From Alphaproteobacteria bacterium (lineage in GTDB: Bacteria; Pseudomonadota; Alphaproteobacteria; Rickettsiales; UBA8987), in contig DQGZ01000158.1 in the NCBI GenBank assembly GCA_003531345.1, forward strand, positions 1 through 15,509: a stretch of 15,509 nucleotides of DNA. Direction: 5' to 3'. How positions within the stretch are numbered: the first letter of the stretch is position 1; the number at the start of each line of letters is the position of its first letter. The notes under the pieces are model-generated. The model did no database searches. It was given only the letters and a program-made list of their open reading frames with translations, and was not told where the DNA came from. The position numbers were made by a program, and so were the translations under genes. Shown here piece by piece: positions 1 to 6,979 of the stretch.

Positions 1-366
1 CGCCGTGAAAAAGCTACTTCAAACATCTGTACCAACCAAGGTTTAATGGCTTTAGCTTTTACAATACATATGAGCTTGCTTGGTGAAATTGGCTTTAAAC
101 AATTAGGAAAACTTAATCATTCAAAGGCAGTAAAACTCGCAGATGAAATTTCAAAAATTAAAGGTTTTAAAGTTTTGAATAAAACTTTCTTTAATGAATT
201 TGTAATTGAAACTCCAACGTCAGCGCAAAAAATATCAGATGAATTGGCGCAAAAAAATATCGTTGCTGGTTTTGTGCTTGCTGAAAATAAGCTTCTGCTT
301 GCTGCAACCGAGCTCACCAGTGACGGAGATATTTCAAAGCTGGTAGGTGAATTGAAGAAATATTAA
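1..366 (+). CDS. gcvPA: Glycine dehydrogenase (decarboxylating) subunit 1, C-terminal part
   Basis: This is the 3' end of a gene that enters from the left edge. It is open from base 1 in frame 1 to TAA at 364-366. The first residues read RREKATSNICTNQ, the well-conserved block near the end of the A half of split P-protein, followed by QGLMALAFTIHMSLLGEIG. With subunit 2 it forms the PLP-dependent P-protein that decarboxylates glycine and passes the aminomethyl group to lipoyl-GcvH. The gene for subunit 2 follows directly on the same strand, as expected for the split form. An apparent ATG at 46 is internal and not a start. The lipoyl carrier (GcvH) and T-protein genes are not in the window. 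Identification is firm from the motif and the neighbour. Confidence 0.93.
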   Translation, partial: RREKATSNICTNQGLMALAFTIHMSLLGEIGFKQLGKLNHSKAVKLADEISKIKGFKVLNKTFFNEFVIETPTSAQKISDELAQKNIVAGFVLAENKLLLAATELTSDGDISKLVGELKKY

Positions 367-368
367 TG

Positions 369-398
369 AGCATAAACCCGTAAATACGGATTTATGCT
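369..398. repeat. Short hairpin between gcvPA and gcvPB
   Basis: Arms AGCATAAACCCGTA (369-382) and TACGGATTTATGCT (385-398) pair at 13 of 14 positions around a tiny loop. It begins three bases after the gcvPA stop. No T-run follows, so it is not a clear rho-independent terminator. It may protect or process the gcvPA-gcvPB mRNA (inference). Confidence 0.6.
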
Positions 399-473
399 AG
401 AATAGCCTTGTAACTAACTTAATAATTTATGACAGTAATCGCACTGAAAAATCTAGAGGTAAAAGAAAATAAT

Positions 474-1946
474 ATGCAAAATTTAGATGAAATAATAGGG
501 CAGAGCAGGGGGCTAAAATATGAGGAGAAGCTTTTGTTTGAGCAATCTTCAGAAGGTGCTTGCGGGGTTGACTTGCAAGAAATTAAAAACTTTCAGAATA
601 AAACTGGTCAACAGGCTCGTGAAAAAATTGGTCTAGCGCAAGTGTCTGAGCCGCAAGTGGTGAGGCATTTTGTGCGGTTATCTACACAGAATTATTCAAT
701 TGACCATGGTATTTTTCCGCTAGGTTCTTGTACTATGAAGCACAACCCTCGTTTGAATGAAAAAACTGCCCGTTTTGATGGCTTTGCCAACCTTCATCCG
801 ATGCAATCAGAAGCGCAAACTCAAGGCGCATTGGCGCTTATGTGTGAATTGCAAAATTGGCTAAAGCAAGTTTCAGGGCTTGATGCAATTGCACTTTCGC
901 CAGCCGCAGGTGCGCATGGTGAGCTTGCAGGTATAATGACAATTCACGCTGCCCATGTTGCAAAGGGTAATCCTCGTAAAACTGTTATAGTGCCAGATAG
1001 CGCACACGGCACAAACCCTGCAACGGCAGCGCTTTGCGGTTATGAAATTGTTAGTGTTCCCACTGAAAAAGACGGCAAGGTTAATCCGCAGTCAGTTAAG
1101 AATGTTCTTAATGAAAATGTTGCGGCGATAATGTTAACTAACCCTAATACTTGTGGTTTATATGAATCTGGTGCGCATGAAATAGCTGACGCTTTGCATA
1201 AAGCAGGCGCTTATTTTTATTGTGATGGTGCAAATTTCAATGCGATAGTTGGTAAAGTTCAGCCTGCAAAATTCGGTGTTGATGTTATGCACTTTAATTT
1301 ACACAAAACATTCTCAACTCCGCACGGTGGCGGTGGGCCAGGTTCTGGGCCAATTGCTGTTTGTAAAGAATTAGAACCATACATTCCAACGCCTTATGTT
1401 GTAAAAGAAGGTGAAAAATATAAATTAGTTACAGAAAATAAAAATTCATTTGGTCGCTTGCGTGGCTTTAATGGTCAGTTTGGAATGTTTGTTCGGGCAC
1501 TTACTTATATGCTTTCTCACGGTGGTGATGGCTTAAAGCAAGTAGCGGAAGATGCAGTTCTGAACGCAAACTATATCCGCTCATCACTAAAAAATTACTA
1601 TAACATTCCGTTTGATGATTACTGTATGCACGAATTCCTGATGAATGATAAATTGCAAAAAGATGATGGTGTAACCACCATGGATATAGCAAAAACCATG
1701 GTGGAATATGGCATTCACCCGATGACAGTTTATTTTCCACTAGTTGTGCAGGCTGCAATGTTAATAGAGCCAACAGAAACAGAAAATAAACAAAGCTTAG
1801 ACAGGTTAATTGCGGTGTTGCAAAAAATTGCTATTGATACAAAAGATAAAGCAAAAGCCGAAGCTATGCACAAAAACCCAGTCTCAACCCCGCGCCGCCG
1901 CCTTGATGAAGTTAAGGCAGCGAAAGAATTGAAGTTGAAGTTTTAG
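474..1946 (+). CDS. gcvPB: Glycine dehydrogenase (decarboxylating) subunit 2
   Basis: This is the B half of split glycine cleavage P-protein. It carries the PLP-binding lysine in the HFNLHKTFSTPHGGGGPG motif (K278 counted from ATG 474). Other family blocks are FPLGSCTMKHNPRLNE near the N-terminus, LSPAAGAHGELAG, DSAHGTNPA and FGRLRGFNGQFGMFVRALTY. The enzyme decarboxylates glycine in the cytoplasm as part of the glycine cleavage complex feeding one-carbon metabolism. The frame is also open to an ATG at 429, which would add 15 residues (MTVIALKNLEVKENN). I prefer ATG 474 because the protein then starts close to the usual family N-terminus (SRGLKYEEKLLFE), but neither start has a convincing Shine-Dalgarno, so 429 remains possible. 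It follows gcvPA by about 60-110 bases and is probably co-transcribed. Confidence 0.95.
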   Translation: MQNLDEIIGQSRGLKYEEKLLFEQSSEGACGVDLQEIKNFQNKTGQQAREKIGLAQVSEPQVVRHFVRLSTQNYSIDHGIFPLGSCTMKHNPRLNEKTARFDGFANLHPMQSEAQTQGALALMCELQNWLKQVSGLDAIALSPAAGAHGELAGIMTIHAAHVAKGNPRKTVIVPDSAHGTNPATAALCGYEIVSVPTEKDGKVNPQSVKNVLNENVAAIMLTNPNTCGLYESGAHEIADALHKAGAYFYCDGANFNAIVGKVQPAKFGVDVMHFNLHKTFSTPHGGGGPGSGPIAVCKELEPYIPTPYVVKEGEKYKLVTENKNSFGRLRGFNGQFGMFVRALTYMLSHGGDGLKQVAEDAVLNANYIRSSLKNYYNIPFDDYCMHEFLMNDKLQKDDGVTTMDIAKTMVEYGIHPMTVYFPLVVQAAMLIEPTETENKQSLDRLIAVLQKIAIDTKDKAKAEAMHKNPVSTPRRRLDEVKAAKELKLKF

Positions 1947-1988
1947 TAATTAGTATCAGTATTTACTAACGATAAGTTTTTTCAAGTT

Positions 1989-2017
1989 TTGCATTTTTTT
2001 ATTGTTGCTGATATTGT
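1989..2017 (+). promoter_or_regulatory. Possible promoter for thiD
   Basis: TTGCAT (1989-1994) and TATTGT (2012-2017) are separated by 17 bases in the AT-rich gap after gcvPB. Each hexamer matches the sigma-70 consensus at only 4 of 6 positions, so this is tentative. No THI-box (TPP riboswitch) was recognised in the short leader. Confidence 0.3.
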
Positions 2018-2038
2018 AATTGCGGATACGAAATTACA
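2015..2038. repeat. Hairpin abutting the thiD start codon
   Basis: TGTAATTGCG (2015-2024) pairs with CGAAATTACA (2029-2038) at 9 of 10 positions around a GATA loop. The ATG of thiD is the very next base. In RNA it would sit exactly where the ribosome binds, so it could limit translation (inference). Confidence 0.5.
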
Positions 2039-2974
2039 ATGAAAAAAATTCTCATCATAGCAGGGTCAGATTCAGGTGCGGGGGCAGGAATTCAGGCCGA
2101 CCTTAAGTCAGCCGCCGCACAAGGCGTTTATGCTTCAACTGCTATAACCTCAATAACCGCACAAAATACGCTAGGCGTTCAGGCGGTATATCACCTGCCT
2201 GATGATATAATAAAACAGCAGATTAGCTCTGTTTTATCAGATATCGGGGCTTCAGTGATTAAAACTGGAATGCTTGCCAATGAGCGAATTATAAAGGTGG
2301 TCGCAAGGGCTTTGAGTGAGTTTATTAAGCCGTCATTGCGAGTGGGCACGAAGCAATCCATCCTTACGGGTGATACTCCAGCCCTGATGAATTGCTTCAT
2401 CGCTGATGCTCCTCGCAATGACGATTATTCCAACTGCCAACTACTAACTAACAGCCCACTACTCATCTGTGACCCAGTAATGGTTGCTAAAGGTGGGCAT
2501 AAATTACTAGATGATAACACCGCTGATGTACTTAAAAATCTAATGATATCAAAAGGTTATCTAGTGACCCCCAATATACCTGAAGCGGAAGTTTTAAGCG
2601 GAGTTACTATAAAAAATGAAGATGATATGATTGCAGCAGGAGAGGAAATTATCGCTGAAACTGGCTGTAATGCTGTTCTTGTAAAGGGTGGGCATTTAAA
2701 AGGTGATTTATTAACCGATGTTTTGATTCAGAAAGGTGAGAGCTCAGAACTGGCAAGTCAGAACTTAATTACTAAATTTACATCCCCCCGAATCAATACC
2801 AAAAATACCCATGGAACGGGCTGTTCATACGCTTCTGCTATTGCTGCCAATTTGGCGAAAGGTCAATTACTGGAAGATGCTGTAAAGAATGCTCATACTT
2901 ATATCCATGAAGCCATTAAAAATGCCGTTCCCATAGGCTCTGGGCATAGCCCGATAAGTCATTTTTATAAGTAG
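2039..2974 (+). CDS. thiD: Hydroxymethylpyrimidine / phosphomethylpyrimidine kinase with in-frame repeat insertion
   Basis: ThiD phosphorylates hydroxymethylpyrimidine and its phosphate with ATP in thiamine biosynthesis. Seen: the N-terminal MKKILIIAGSDSGAGAGIQAD ribokinase-fold start, CDPVMVAKGGHKLL, TPNIPEAEVLSG, VLVKGGHLKG, and the C-terminal anion-hole block THGTGCSYASAIAANLAKG. At 311 residues it is about 40 longer than usual ThiD (roughly 265-270). The excess lies between helix ALSEFIK and strand LLICDPVM. Bases 2331-2423 there are a 93-bp palindromic element encoding residues 98-129. A further stretch (about 2424-2455, YSNCQLLTNSP) also looks foreign. The insertion is at a surface-type helix-strand junction away from the active-site motifs, so activity is probably kept (inference). 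The start fits the family N-terminus; no Shine-Dalgarno is visible. No other thi gene is in the window. Confidence 0.93.
   Translation: MKKILIIAGSDSGAGAGIQADLKSAAAQGVYASTAITSITAQNTLGVQAVYHLPDDIIKQQISSVLSDIGASVIKTGMLANERIIKVVARALSEFIKPSLRVGTKQSILTGDTPALMNCFIADAPRNDDYSNCQLLTNSPLLICDPVMVAKGGHKLLDDNTADVLKNLMISKGYLVTPNIPEAEVLSGVTIKNEDDMIAAGEEIIAETGCNAVLVKGGHLKGDLLTDVLIQKGESSELASQNLITKFTSPRINTKNTHGTGCSYASAIAANLAKGQLLEDAVKNAHTYIHEAIKNAVPIGSGHSPISHFYK
2331..2423. repeat. 93-bp palindromic element inserted in frame in thiD
   Basis: The left arm (2331-2362) begins CGTCATTGCGAG and ends CGAAGCAATCCATC. The right arm (2386-2423), read on the minus strand, begins CGTCATTGCGAG and ends GAAGCAATTCATC. The loop is 23 bases. 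The length of 93 bases equals 31 codons and there is no stop in the thiD frame. The peptide contains TKQSILT and MNCF, both close to what the intergenic copy at 13702-13794 would encode in the same phase (TKQSILT, MDCF). Confidence 0.88.
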
Positions 2975-3008
2975 TGAGGAGGTGAATTTGTTTTGTTTTA
3001 TCCGTTAG
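2975..3008 (+). other. Strong Shine-Dalgarno followed only by a six-codon reading frame
   Basis: TGAGGAGGTGA at 2975-2985, directly after the thiD stop, is the best anti-Shine-Dalgarno match I saw in the window. TTG at 2988 lies at good spacing but reaches TAG (3006-3008) after six codons. It is either a remnant of a lost downstream gene or a tiny translated ORF. The other bases of the gap (3009-3052) show nothing else. Confidence 0.45.
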
Positions 3009-3052
3009 TTCTTGAGACCTTCTATTCTTCTAACTTTTCTTTAAATTAGCTA

Positions 3053-3080
3053 TTGACACGTGCAAAAACACTTATATTAT
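3053..3080 (+). promoter_or_regulatory. Promoter of the rpsM-rpsK-rpoA-rplQ operon
   Basis: A perfect -35 TTGACA (3053-3058) and TATTAT (3075-3080) are separated by 16 bases. The leader to the GTG start of rpsM is about 35 bases. It explains how the alpha operon is expressed although it is not joined to secY/adk here. Confidence 0.75.
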
Positions 3081-3123
3081 GCGCCCTCTAAAAATTCATT
3101 AGTAAACTAAAATTGTAATCAAA

Positions 3124-3501
3124 GTGGCAAGGATAGCAGGTGTAAATATACCAACTCAAAAAAGGCTTGAAATATCGCTTAGATATTTGTTCGGTGTTGG
3201 CCCAAAGCGCGCGAAAGATATTTGCGCTGCAACTAAAATTTCTCCCGATAAAAGGGTGAAGGATCTTACGGAGATGGAGGCTATTGCCCTTCGTGAGTAT
3301 ATTGATGCTAACTTTACAGTTGAAGGAGATTTACGTCGTGAAATTGGCTCTAATATTAAAAGGCTTGTTGACCTTGGTTGTTACCGTGGTGTTCGCCACC
3401 GTAAAAAGTTACCTGTTCGTGGTCAGCGTACTCACACTAACGCTAGAACTCGCAAAGGAAAAGCTGTTCCTATCGCAGGTAAGAAAAAAGTAACTAAGTA
3501 A
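3124..3501 (+). CDS. rpsM: 30S ribosomal protein S13
   Basis: S13 sits in the head of the small subunit and contacts tRNA and the large subunit. The 125-residue product has the typical start [17 protein letters not shown], the helix-two-turn-helix region ([15 protein letters not shown]) and the basic C-terminal signature [26 protein letters not shown]. Its length is normal for the family. The start codon is GTG at 3124, chosen because the conserved N-terminus begins there and no upstream ATG fits. The preceding bases (aatcaaa) give almost no Shine-Dalgarno. It is the first gene of a four-gene alpha operon with rpsK 25 bases downstream. Confidence 0.97.
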   Translation: MARIAGVNIPTQKRLEISLRYLFGVGPKRAKDICAATKISPDKRVKDLTEMEAIALREYIDANFTVEGDLRREIGSNIKRLVDLGCYRGVRHRKKLPVRGQRTHTNARTRKGKAVPIAGKKKVTK

Positions 3502-3526
3502 TAAACCACCACACTAAGTAATAATT

Positions 3527-3952
3527 ATGAATACTGAAGTTAAAAAGAAAGAAGAAAAATCTGCGAAGCAGGAAGCTGGCAAGGTTAAAAAGAAAAGCAG
3601 GAAAACGGTTTCTAAAGGAATTGTTTCAATAAATGCTTCTTTTAACAACACTATAGTTACAATATCTGATTCAAACGGAAATGCGCTTACTTGGAGTTCT
3701 GCTGGTGCCTGTGGTTTTAAAGGTTCTCGTAAGTCAACCCCATATGCGGCTCAGGTTGCAACTGAGAAGGCGGCGAAACAGGCGGCTGATTTCGGCTTAA
3801 TAAGTGTTGATGTTCTGATAAAAGGCGTTGGCGCTGGCCGTGAGTCTGCTTTGCGTGCGTTACAGACTGCTGGTTTTAATATCAGCTCTATAAGGGACTT
3901 AACTGGTGTTCCTCATAATGGTTGCAGGGCGCCTAAACGTAGAAGAGTATAA
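3527..3952 (+). CDS. rpsK: 30S ribosomal protein S11
   Basis: S11 lies on the platform of the small subunit and helps shape the mRNA exit path. The 141-residue product has the conserved core [52 protein letters not shown] and the C-terminal block [18 protein letters not shown]. The N-terminus is a lysine/glutamate-rich extension of about 25 residues ([16 protein letters not shown]) before the conserved core, a little longer than in E. coli (129 aa). The ATG at 3527 has an AT-rich leader with no strong Shine-Dalgarno. It lies between rpsM and rpoA, the classical alpha-operon order. Confidence 0.97.
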   Translation: MNTEVKKKEEKSAKQEAGKVKKKSRKTVSKGIVSINASFNNTIVTISDSNGNALTWSSAGACGFKGSRKSTPYAAQVATEKAAKQAADFGLISVDVLIKGVGAGRESALRALQTAGFNISSIRDLTGVPHNGCRAPKRRRV

Positions 3953-3990
3953 TTTTTATTTATCACTAACTATTTATTAGCGGAGAGAAA

Positions 3991-5016
3991 ATGGCATCAC
4001 TAACAGCAAGAAACTGGAGAGAGTTAATTAAGCCTTCAAAAGTTAATTTTAAAGAGCATAGCAATAAAAAAGCTGAAATAGTTGTTGAACCTCTTGAAAG
4101 GGGTTTTGGTCTTACTTTGGGTAATGCCCTTCGCCGTGTGTTATTGTCTTCACTTCAGGGTGCTGCTGTAACGGCAGTGAAAATTGAAGGTGTATTGCAT
4201 GAATTCTCATCTATACCTGGTGTTAAGGAAGATGTGGTAGATGTTATACTTAATATAAAATCAGTTAACCTTATTGCTCACAGCTCTGAGAGTAGAACTC
4301 TTAAATTAAAAGCTACTGGTCCTTGTGTTGTTACCGCTGGTATGATTGAAGAGAATGCTAATATTGAAGTTGCTAATAAAGATCTGGTTATCTGCCACTT
4401 GGATGCAGGTGCAACTCTAAGCGCAGAATTATATGTTGAAACTGGAAAGGGTTATGTTCCAGCTAGCCTTAATAAACCTAAGGATGCAGTTATCGGTCTT
4501 ATACCAATTGACGCACTATATAGCCCAGTTGAAAAAGTTTCCTACAGAATAGAAGAGTCGCGCGTGGGTCAGTTCACGGATTATGACAGGCTTATATTTA
4601 CAGTTGAAACTAATGGAACAGTAAAACCTGAAGATGCAATTGCATTCTCAGCAAAAATCATTCAGGATCAATTACAAGTGTTCATTAACTTTGAAGAGGT
4701 TGATGAAGTTGAGGCGAAGTCAGAGAAGGAAGAATTACCGTTCAATCGTAACCTTCTTAAAAGGGTTGATGAGCTTGAACTTTCAGTTCGCTCTGCTAAC
4801 TGCCTTAAAAATGATAACATCGTATATATTGGCGACCTTGTCCGCAAAACAGAAAGCGAAATGCTGCGTACGCCAAATTTCGGTCGTAAATCTTTAAATG
4901 AAATTAAAGAAGTATTATCTGAAATGGGCTTAAGGTTCGGTATGGAAATTTCTAACTGGCCACCTGAAAATATTGAGGAGCTTGCTAAGAAATACGAAGA
5001 CCCATTTAATAAATAG
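3991..5016 (+). CDS. rpoA: DNA-directed RNA polymerase subunit alpha
   Basis: RpoA dimerises to nucleate RNA polymerase assembly, and its C-terminal domain binds UP elements and activators. Residues 1-235 are the N-terminal dimerisation domain, with the hallmark [26 protein letters not shown] and [19 protein letters not shown] short acidic linker ([14 protein letters not shown]) leads to the C-terminal domain containing [16 protein letters not shown], where the Arg corresponds to the DNA-contacting E. coli R265, and [17 protein letters not shown]. The length of 341 is normal for alphaproteobacteria. This gene has one of the clearest Shine-Dalgarno sequences in the window (GGAGA at 3981-3985, six bases before ATG). 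It is 38 bases downstream of rpsK in the same operon. Confidence 0.98.
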   Translation: MASLTARNWRELIKPSKVNFKEHSNKKAEIVVEPLERGFGLTLGNALRRVLLSSLQGAAVTAVKIEGVLHEFSSIPGVKEDVVDVILNIKSVNLIAHSSESRTLKLKATGPCVVTAGMIEENANIEVANKDLVICHLDAGATLSAELYVETGKGYVPASLNKPKDAVIGLIPIDALYSPVEKVSYRIEESRVGQFTDYDRLIFTVETNGTVKPEDAIAFSAKIIQDQLQVFINFEEVDEVEAKSEKEELPFNRNLLKRVDELELSVRSANCLKNDNIVYIGDLVRKTESEMLRTPNFGRKSLNEIKEVLSEMGLRFGMEISNWPPENIEELAKKYEDPFNK

Positions 5017-5018
5017 GT

Positions 5019-5099
5019 GTTTGAGGTTTTAGGTTGAAGATAGGCTATCAGTGATTAAAACTGTAACCGCTCTAAAATCTGACCTCTAAAACCTGAAAC
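5019..5099. repeat. Inverted repeat in the rpoA-rplQ spacer
   Basis: GTTTGAGGTTTTAGGT (5019-5034) pairs with ACCTCTAAAACCTGAAAC (5082-5099), with a two-base bulge and one mismatch. The loop contains the small palindrome GATAGGCTATC (5039-5049). The right arm is also part of a degenerate direct repeat (TCTAAAATCTGACC / TCTAAAACCTGAAA). The rpoA-rplQ mRNA could fold here. No T-run follows, so read-through into rplQ is likely. Confidence 0.55.
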
Positions 5100-5111
5100 T
5101 TAGGATTAGTT

Positions 5112-5537
5112 ATGAAACATAGAATTAAACAGAATAAATTACAAAGGAATGAAGGGCATAGAACTTCATTGCTAGCTAATTTAACTGCCTCTCTTATTGA
5201 GCATGAGCAAATTACTACAACACTTCCTAAGGCAAGGGAGTTAAAAGCCTATGCTGATAAAATTATCACTCTTGGAAAAAAAGGTGATCTTTCAGCAAGA
5301 AGGTCAGCTTTATCTAAAGTTAGGGATGAATCAGCTGTAAAAAAATTATTTGATATATTGGCAAACAGGTATAAAACCCGCAATGGCGGATATACTCGTG
5401 TACTGAAATTCGGCTTCAGAAAAGGTGATTCTGCTCCTATGGCTGTGGTTGAACTGATTGATAGAGATGTTAACGCAAAAGGCAATAAAGACATTATCAG
5501 GGTTAAGGCAGAGAGACAAAATGTCCAAGCTCAATAA
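5112..5537 (+). CDS. rplQ: 50S ribosomal protein L17
   Basis: L17 is a large-subunit protein near the exit tunnel. The 141-residue product opens with MKHRIKQNKLQRNEGHRTSLLANLTASLIEHEQITTTLPKARELK-type sequence, the L17 signature region, followed by a variable C-terminus ending VKAERQNVQAQ. Its length is close to the usual 120-140. The start is fixed by the conserved MKHR-K-N-L-R N-terminus; upstream bases (taggattagtt) contain only a weak purine stretch. It is the last gene of the alpha operon, separated from rpoA by 95 bases containing an inverted repeat, and is followed by an AT-only hairpin. Confidence 0.97.
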   Translation: MKHRIKQNKLQRNEGHRTSLLANLTASLIEHEQITTTLPKARELKAYADKIITLGKKGDLSARRSALSKVRDESAVKKLFDILANRYKTRNGGYTRVLKFGFRKGDSAPMAVVELIDRDVNAKGNKDIIRVKAERQNVQAQ

Positions 5538-5540
5538 TTA

Positions 5541-5572
5541 AGTTTTAAATTTTTTTACAAATTTTTAAAACT
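5541..5572 (+). terminator. Weak AT-only hairpin after rplQ
   Basis: AGTTTTAAATTTTT (5541-5554) and AAATTTTTAAAACT (5559-5572) pair at 12 of 14 positions with a four-base loop. With no G or C in most of the stem this is a weak terminator candidate, but it sits just before the pal promoter. Confidence 0.3.
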
Positions 5573-5574
5573 AC

Positions 5575-5603
5575 TTGACAGCTAAAAGTTAAAATCTTAT
5601 TCA
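5575..5603 (+). promoter_or_regulatory. Probable promoter for pal
   Basis: A perfect TTGACA (5575-5580) is followed after 17 bases by a poor -10 TATTCA (5598-5603). The leader to ATG 5638 would be about 27 bases. The terminator after pal supports pal being its own transcription unit. Confidence 0.5.
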
Positions 5604-5637
5604 GGCGGAACTTAAATTTTAATAAACTTATAAAACT

Positions 5638-6177
5638 ATGAAAAACTTTGCACTTATACTTACTCTGGCAGCAAGCTTAACTCTTACTTCTTGCTCTTGG
5701 TTTAAAAAAGATAAACCAAATGAAGTGACTGATGAGTCTCTTCTTCCTTCTGACCAGTTAGCTGGCTCTGATATGAATGCAATGGAAAATGTTGATGGGG
5801 CAAATACTTCAACAATAAATACAGGCGCTCAGGAAGAGCTTATTGCTGTTGCTGGTGATAGAGTTTTCTTTGGTTATGATTCTTCAACGCTTACATCCGA
5901 AGGTGAGGCAACTATCCGTAAACAGGCTAACTGGTTGAACCAGAACACTGGCGTTAATGTTACTGTTGAAGGTCACTGTGATGAGCGTGGCACAAGAGAA
6001 TACAACTTAGCTCTTGGTGAAAAGCGTGCACAAGCTGTTAAAAATGCACTTATAAACAACGGCGTTAATCCTTCAAGGGTTAATACTATCTCTTATGGTA
6101 AAGAATTTCCAGAATTCCTTGGTTCTTCGGAGGAGTCTTGGGCTAAAAACCGTAGGGGTGTAACTGTTGTTAACTAA
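5638..6177 (+). CDS. pal: Peptidoglycan-associated outer-membrane lipoprotein Pal
   Basis: Pal anchors the outer membrane to peptidoglycan and works with the Tol system in envelope constriction and integrity. The N-terminus is a lipoprotein signal peptide with lipobox LTSC (C19 lipidated); the +2 residue is Ser, so sorting to the outer membrane is expected. A low-complexity linker leads to an OmpA-like domain from about residue 72: DRVFFGYDSSTLTSEG, the peptidoglycan-binding block VEGHCDERGTREYNLALGEKRA, and INNGVNPSRVNTISYGKEFP. The length of 179 is typical. No Shine-Dalgarno is evident. In most proteobacteria pal follows tolB; here it stands alone between rplQ and a terminator. Confidence 0.96.
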   Translation: MKNFALILTLAASLTLTSCSWFKKDKPNEVTDESLLPSDQLAGSDMNAMENVDGANTSTINTGAQEELIAVAGDRVFFGYDSSTLTSEGEATIRKQANWLNQNTGVNVTVEGHCDERGTREYNLALGEKRAQAVKNALINNGVNPSRVNTISYGKEFPEFLGSSEESWAKNRRGVTVVN

Positions 6178-6203
6178 TAGTTTTCATGCTCTTGATAATT
6201 TAG

Positions 6204-6229
6204 ACCCGCCTCTTTAGGCGGGTTTTTTT
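6204..6229 (+). terminator. Rho-independent terminator of pal
   Basis: ACCCGCC (6204-6210), loop TCTTTA, GGCGGGT (6217-6223), then a run of T to 6229. The stem is perfect and GC-rich, the clearest terminator in the window, 26 bases after the pal stop. Confidence 0.93.
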
Positions 6230-6269
6230 ATGCTATTTTCTGATGTTGATATAATTTTGTAGCCTAATC

Positions 6270-6499
6270 CGTCATTGAAAGGGGCGAGAAGGCCTGCCCA
6301 TAACGTCATCACAAGCGAACAACCTCCGTTGTCGTCATTGCGAACGCACTTCAGCGAAGCAATCTATTCTTAAAAGCCAAAATTCACTTTAGATTGATTA
6401 TACTACATTCTTACGAGTCAGACTTACTTTCCGATAGATTGCTTCGCTAAATCAGCTCGCAATGACGTTGTGGGCGAGCCACCACTACTTAGAATGACG
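6270..6499. repeat. Nested (composite) palindromic repeat filling the pal-phhB gap
   Basis: An inner pair of arms is formed by 6333-6369 (CGTCATTGCGAA...CGAAGCAATCTAT) and 6433-6467 (minus strand CGTCATTGCGAG...CGAAGCAATCTATC), around a 63-base loop. Outside it a second pair matches: GGCCTGCCCATAACGTCAT (6291-6309) against the complement of 6462-6480 at 16 of 19 positions, ending in another CGTCATT (6270-6276) / AATGACG (6493-6499) pair. It looks like one element flanked by, or inserted into, another of the same family. The left inner arm runs into a stop in the phase used by the coding copies. Nothing else is recognised in 6231-6557. Confidence 0.82.
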
Positions 6500-6557
6500 T
6501 TAAAAGTTGAAAAATATACAAAAGACTATTTGCAACAAGTCCAATTACGAAAGAAGT

Positions 6558-6884
6558 CTATTTTATCAGGTCAATTTTTCCTGCCAGTATAAAATCATTC
6601 TCATGCAGTCCATTAATTTTATGAGTTTGGATATATATTCTTGCATAACCCCAGCCAAATTCTATATCGGGGTGGTGCTGCTCCAATTCTGCTATTTCGC
6701 CTACTTTATTTACAAAGGCCAATGCGGAGAGAAAATTATTAAATAAAAATTCTCTATAGATTTTTCTGCCGTCATCAACCAATTGCCATAAAGGCGTCTG
6801 GCGAAGCATAGCTCTTGCATTTTTTTCATTAAGTGGTGGTATTCCACCCTTACACGGCGTGCAGCTTTTATTGCTTATGGTCAT
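6558..6884 (-). CDS. phhB: Pterin-4a-carbinolamine dehydratase
   Basis: This enzyme dehydrates 4a-hydroxytetrahydropterin, recycling the pterin cofactor of aromatic amino acid hydroxylases; in bacteria without such a hydroxylase its role is less clear. The 108-residue product has the catalytic cluster EQHHPDIEFGWGYARI (H70, H71, P72) and the later THKINGLHENDFILAGKID with H88, all family hallmarks. An N-terminal C-x2-C with following Gly-Gly (C8, C11) resembles many bacterial members. The length is typical. It is the only minus-strand gene in the window, reading away from trmD through a shared 95-base divergent region. An open frame on the plus strand at 6507-6746 is its shadow. Confidence 0.94.
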   Translation of the reverse strand: MTISNKSCTPCKGGIPPLNEKNARAMLRQTPLWQLVDDGRKIYREFLFNNFLSALAFVNKVGEIAELEQHHPDIEFGWGYARIYIQTHKINGLHENDFILAGKIDLIK

Positions 6885-6964
6885 AGAATATAAAAATCTA
6901 TTTTAGAGTTTAAGTTTTTTTGTATTTTACACTGTAATTTTAAACTCTTATACTCTTATATTCT
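6885..6964. repeat. Imperfect inverted repeat in the phhB-trmD divergent region
   Basis: Left arm 6885-6913 begins AGAATATAA and ends TTAGAGTTTAA; right arm 6940-6964 begins TTAAACTCT and ends TTATATTCT. The outer nine and inner nine bases match perfectly, with a length difference between them. The two divergent genes therefore have mirror-image upstream sequence. Confidence 0.6.
6926..6954 (+). promoter_or_regulatory. Promoter for trmD-rplS
   Basis: TTTACA (6926-6931), a 17-base spacer and TATACT (6949-6954) make a good sigma-70 promoter, with a predicted start about 20 bases before the trmD ATG at 6980. It lets trmD-rplS be transcribed without the usual upstream rpsP-rimM. Confidence 0.65.
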
Positions 6965-6979
6965 AAAATTCTTGAGATA

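Noticed and set aside
367..473. Glycine riboswitch between gcvPA and gcvPB
   Set aside because: Too short, and the only structure is one 14-bp hairpin.
1501..1773. 90-codon minus-strand open frame within gcvPB
   Set aside because: It lies wholly inside a well-supported gene and its translation has no family features.
1947..2038. TPP riboswitch before thiD
   Set aside because: The leader is short and AT-rich with no THI-box core; only a simple hairpin is visible.
6270..6499. CRISPR array
   Set aside because: The repeated blocks are inverted, not regularly spaced direct repeats, and no cas gene is nearby.
6507..6746. 79-codon plus-strand open frame opposite phhB
   Set aside because: It is antisense to a clear pterin dehydratase gene and begins in the repeat-rich gap; composition is not protein-like.
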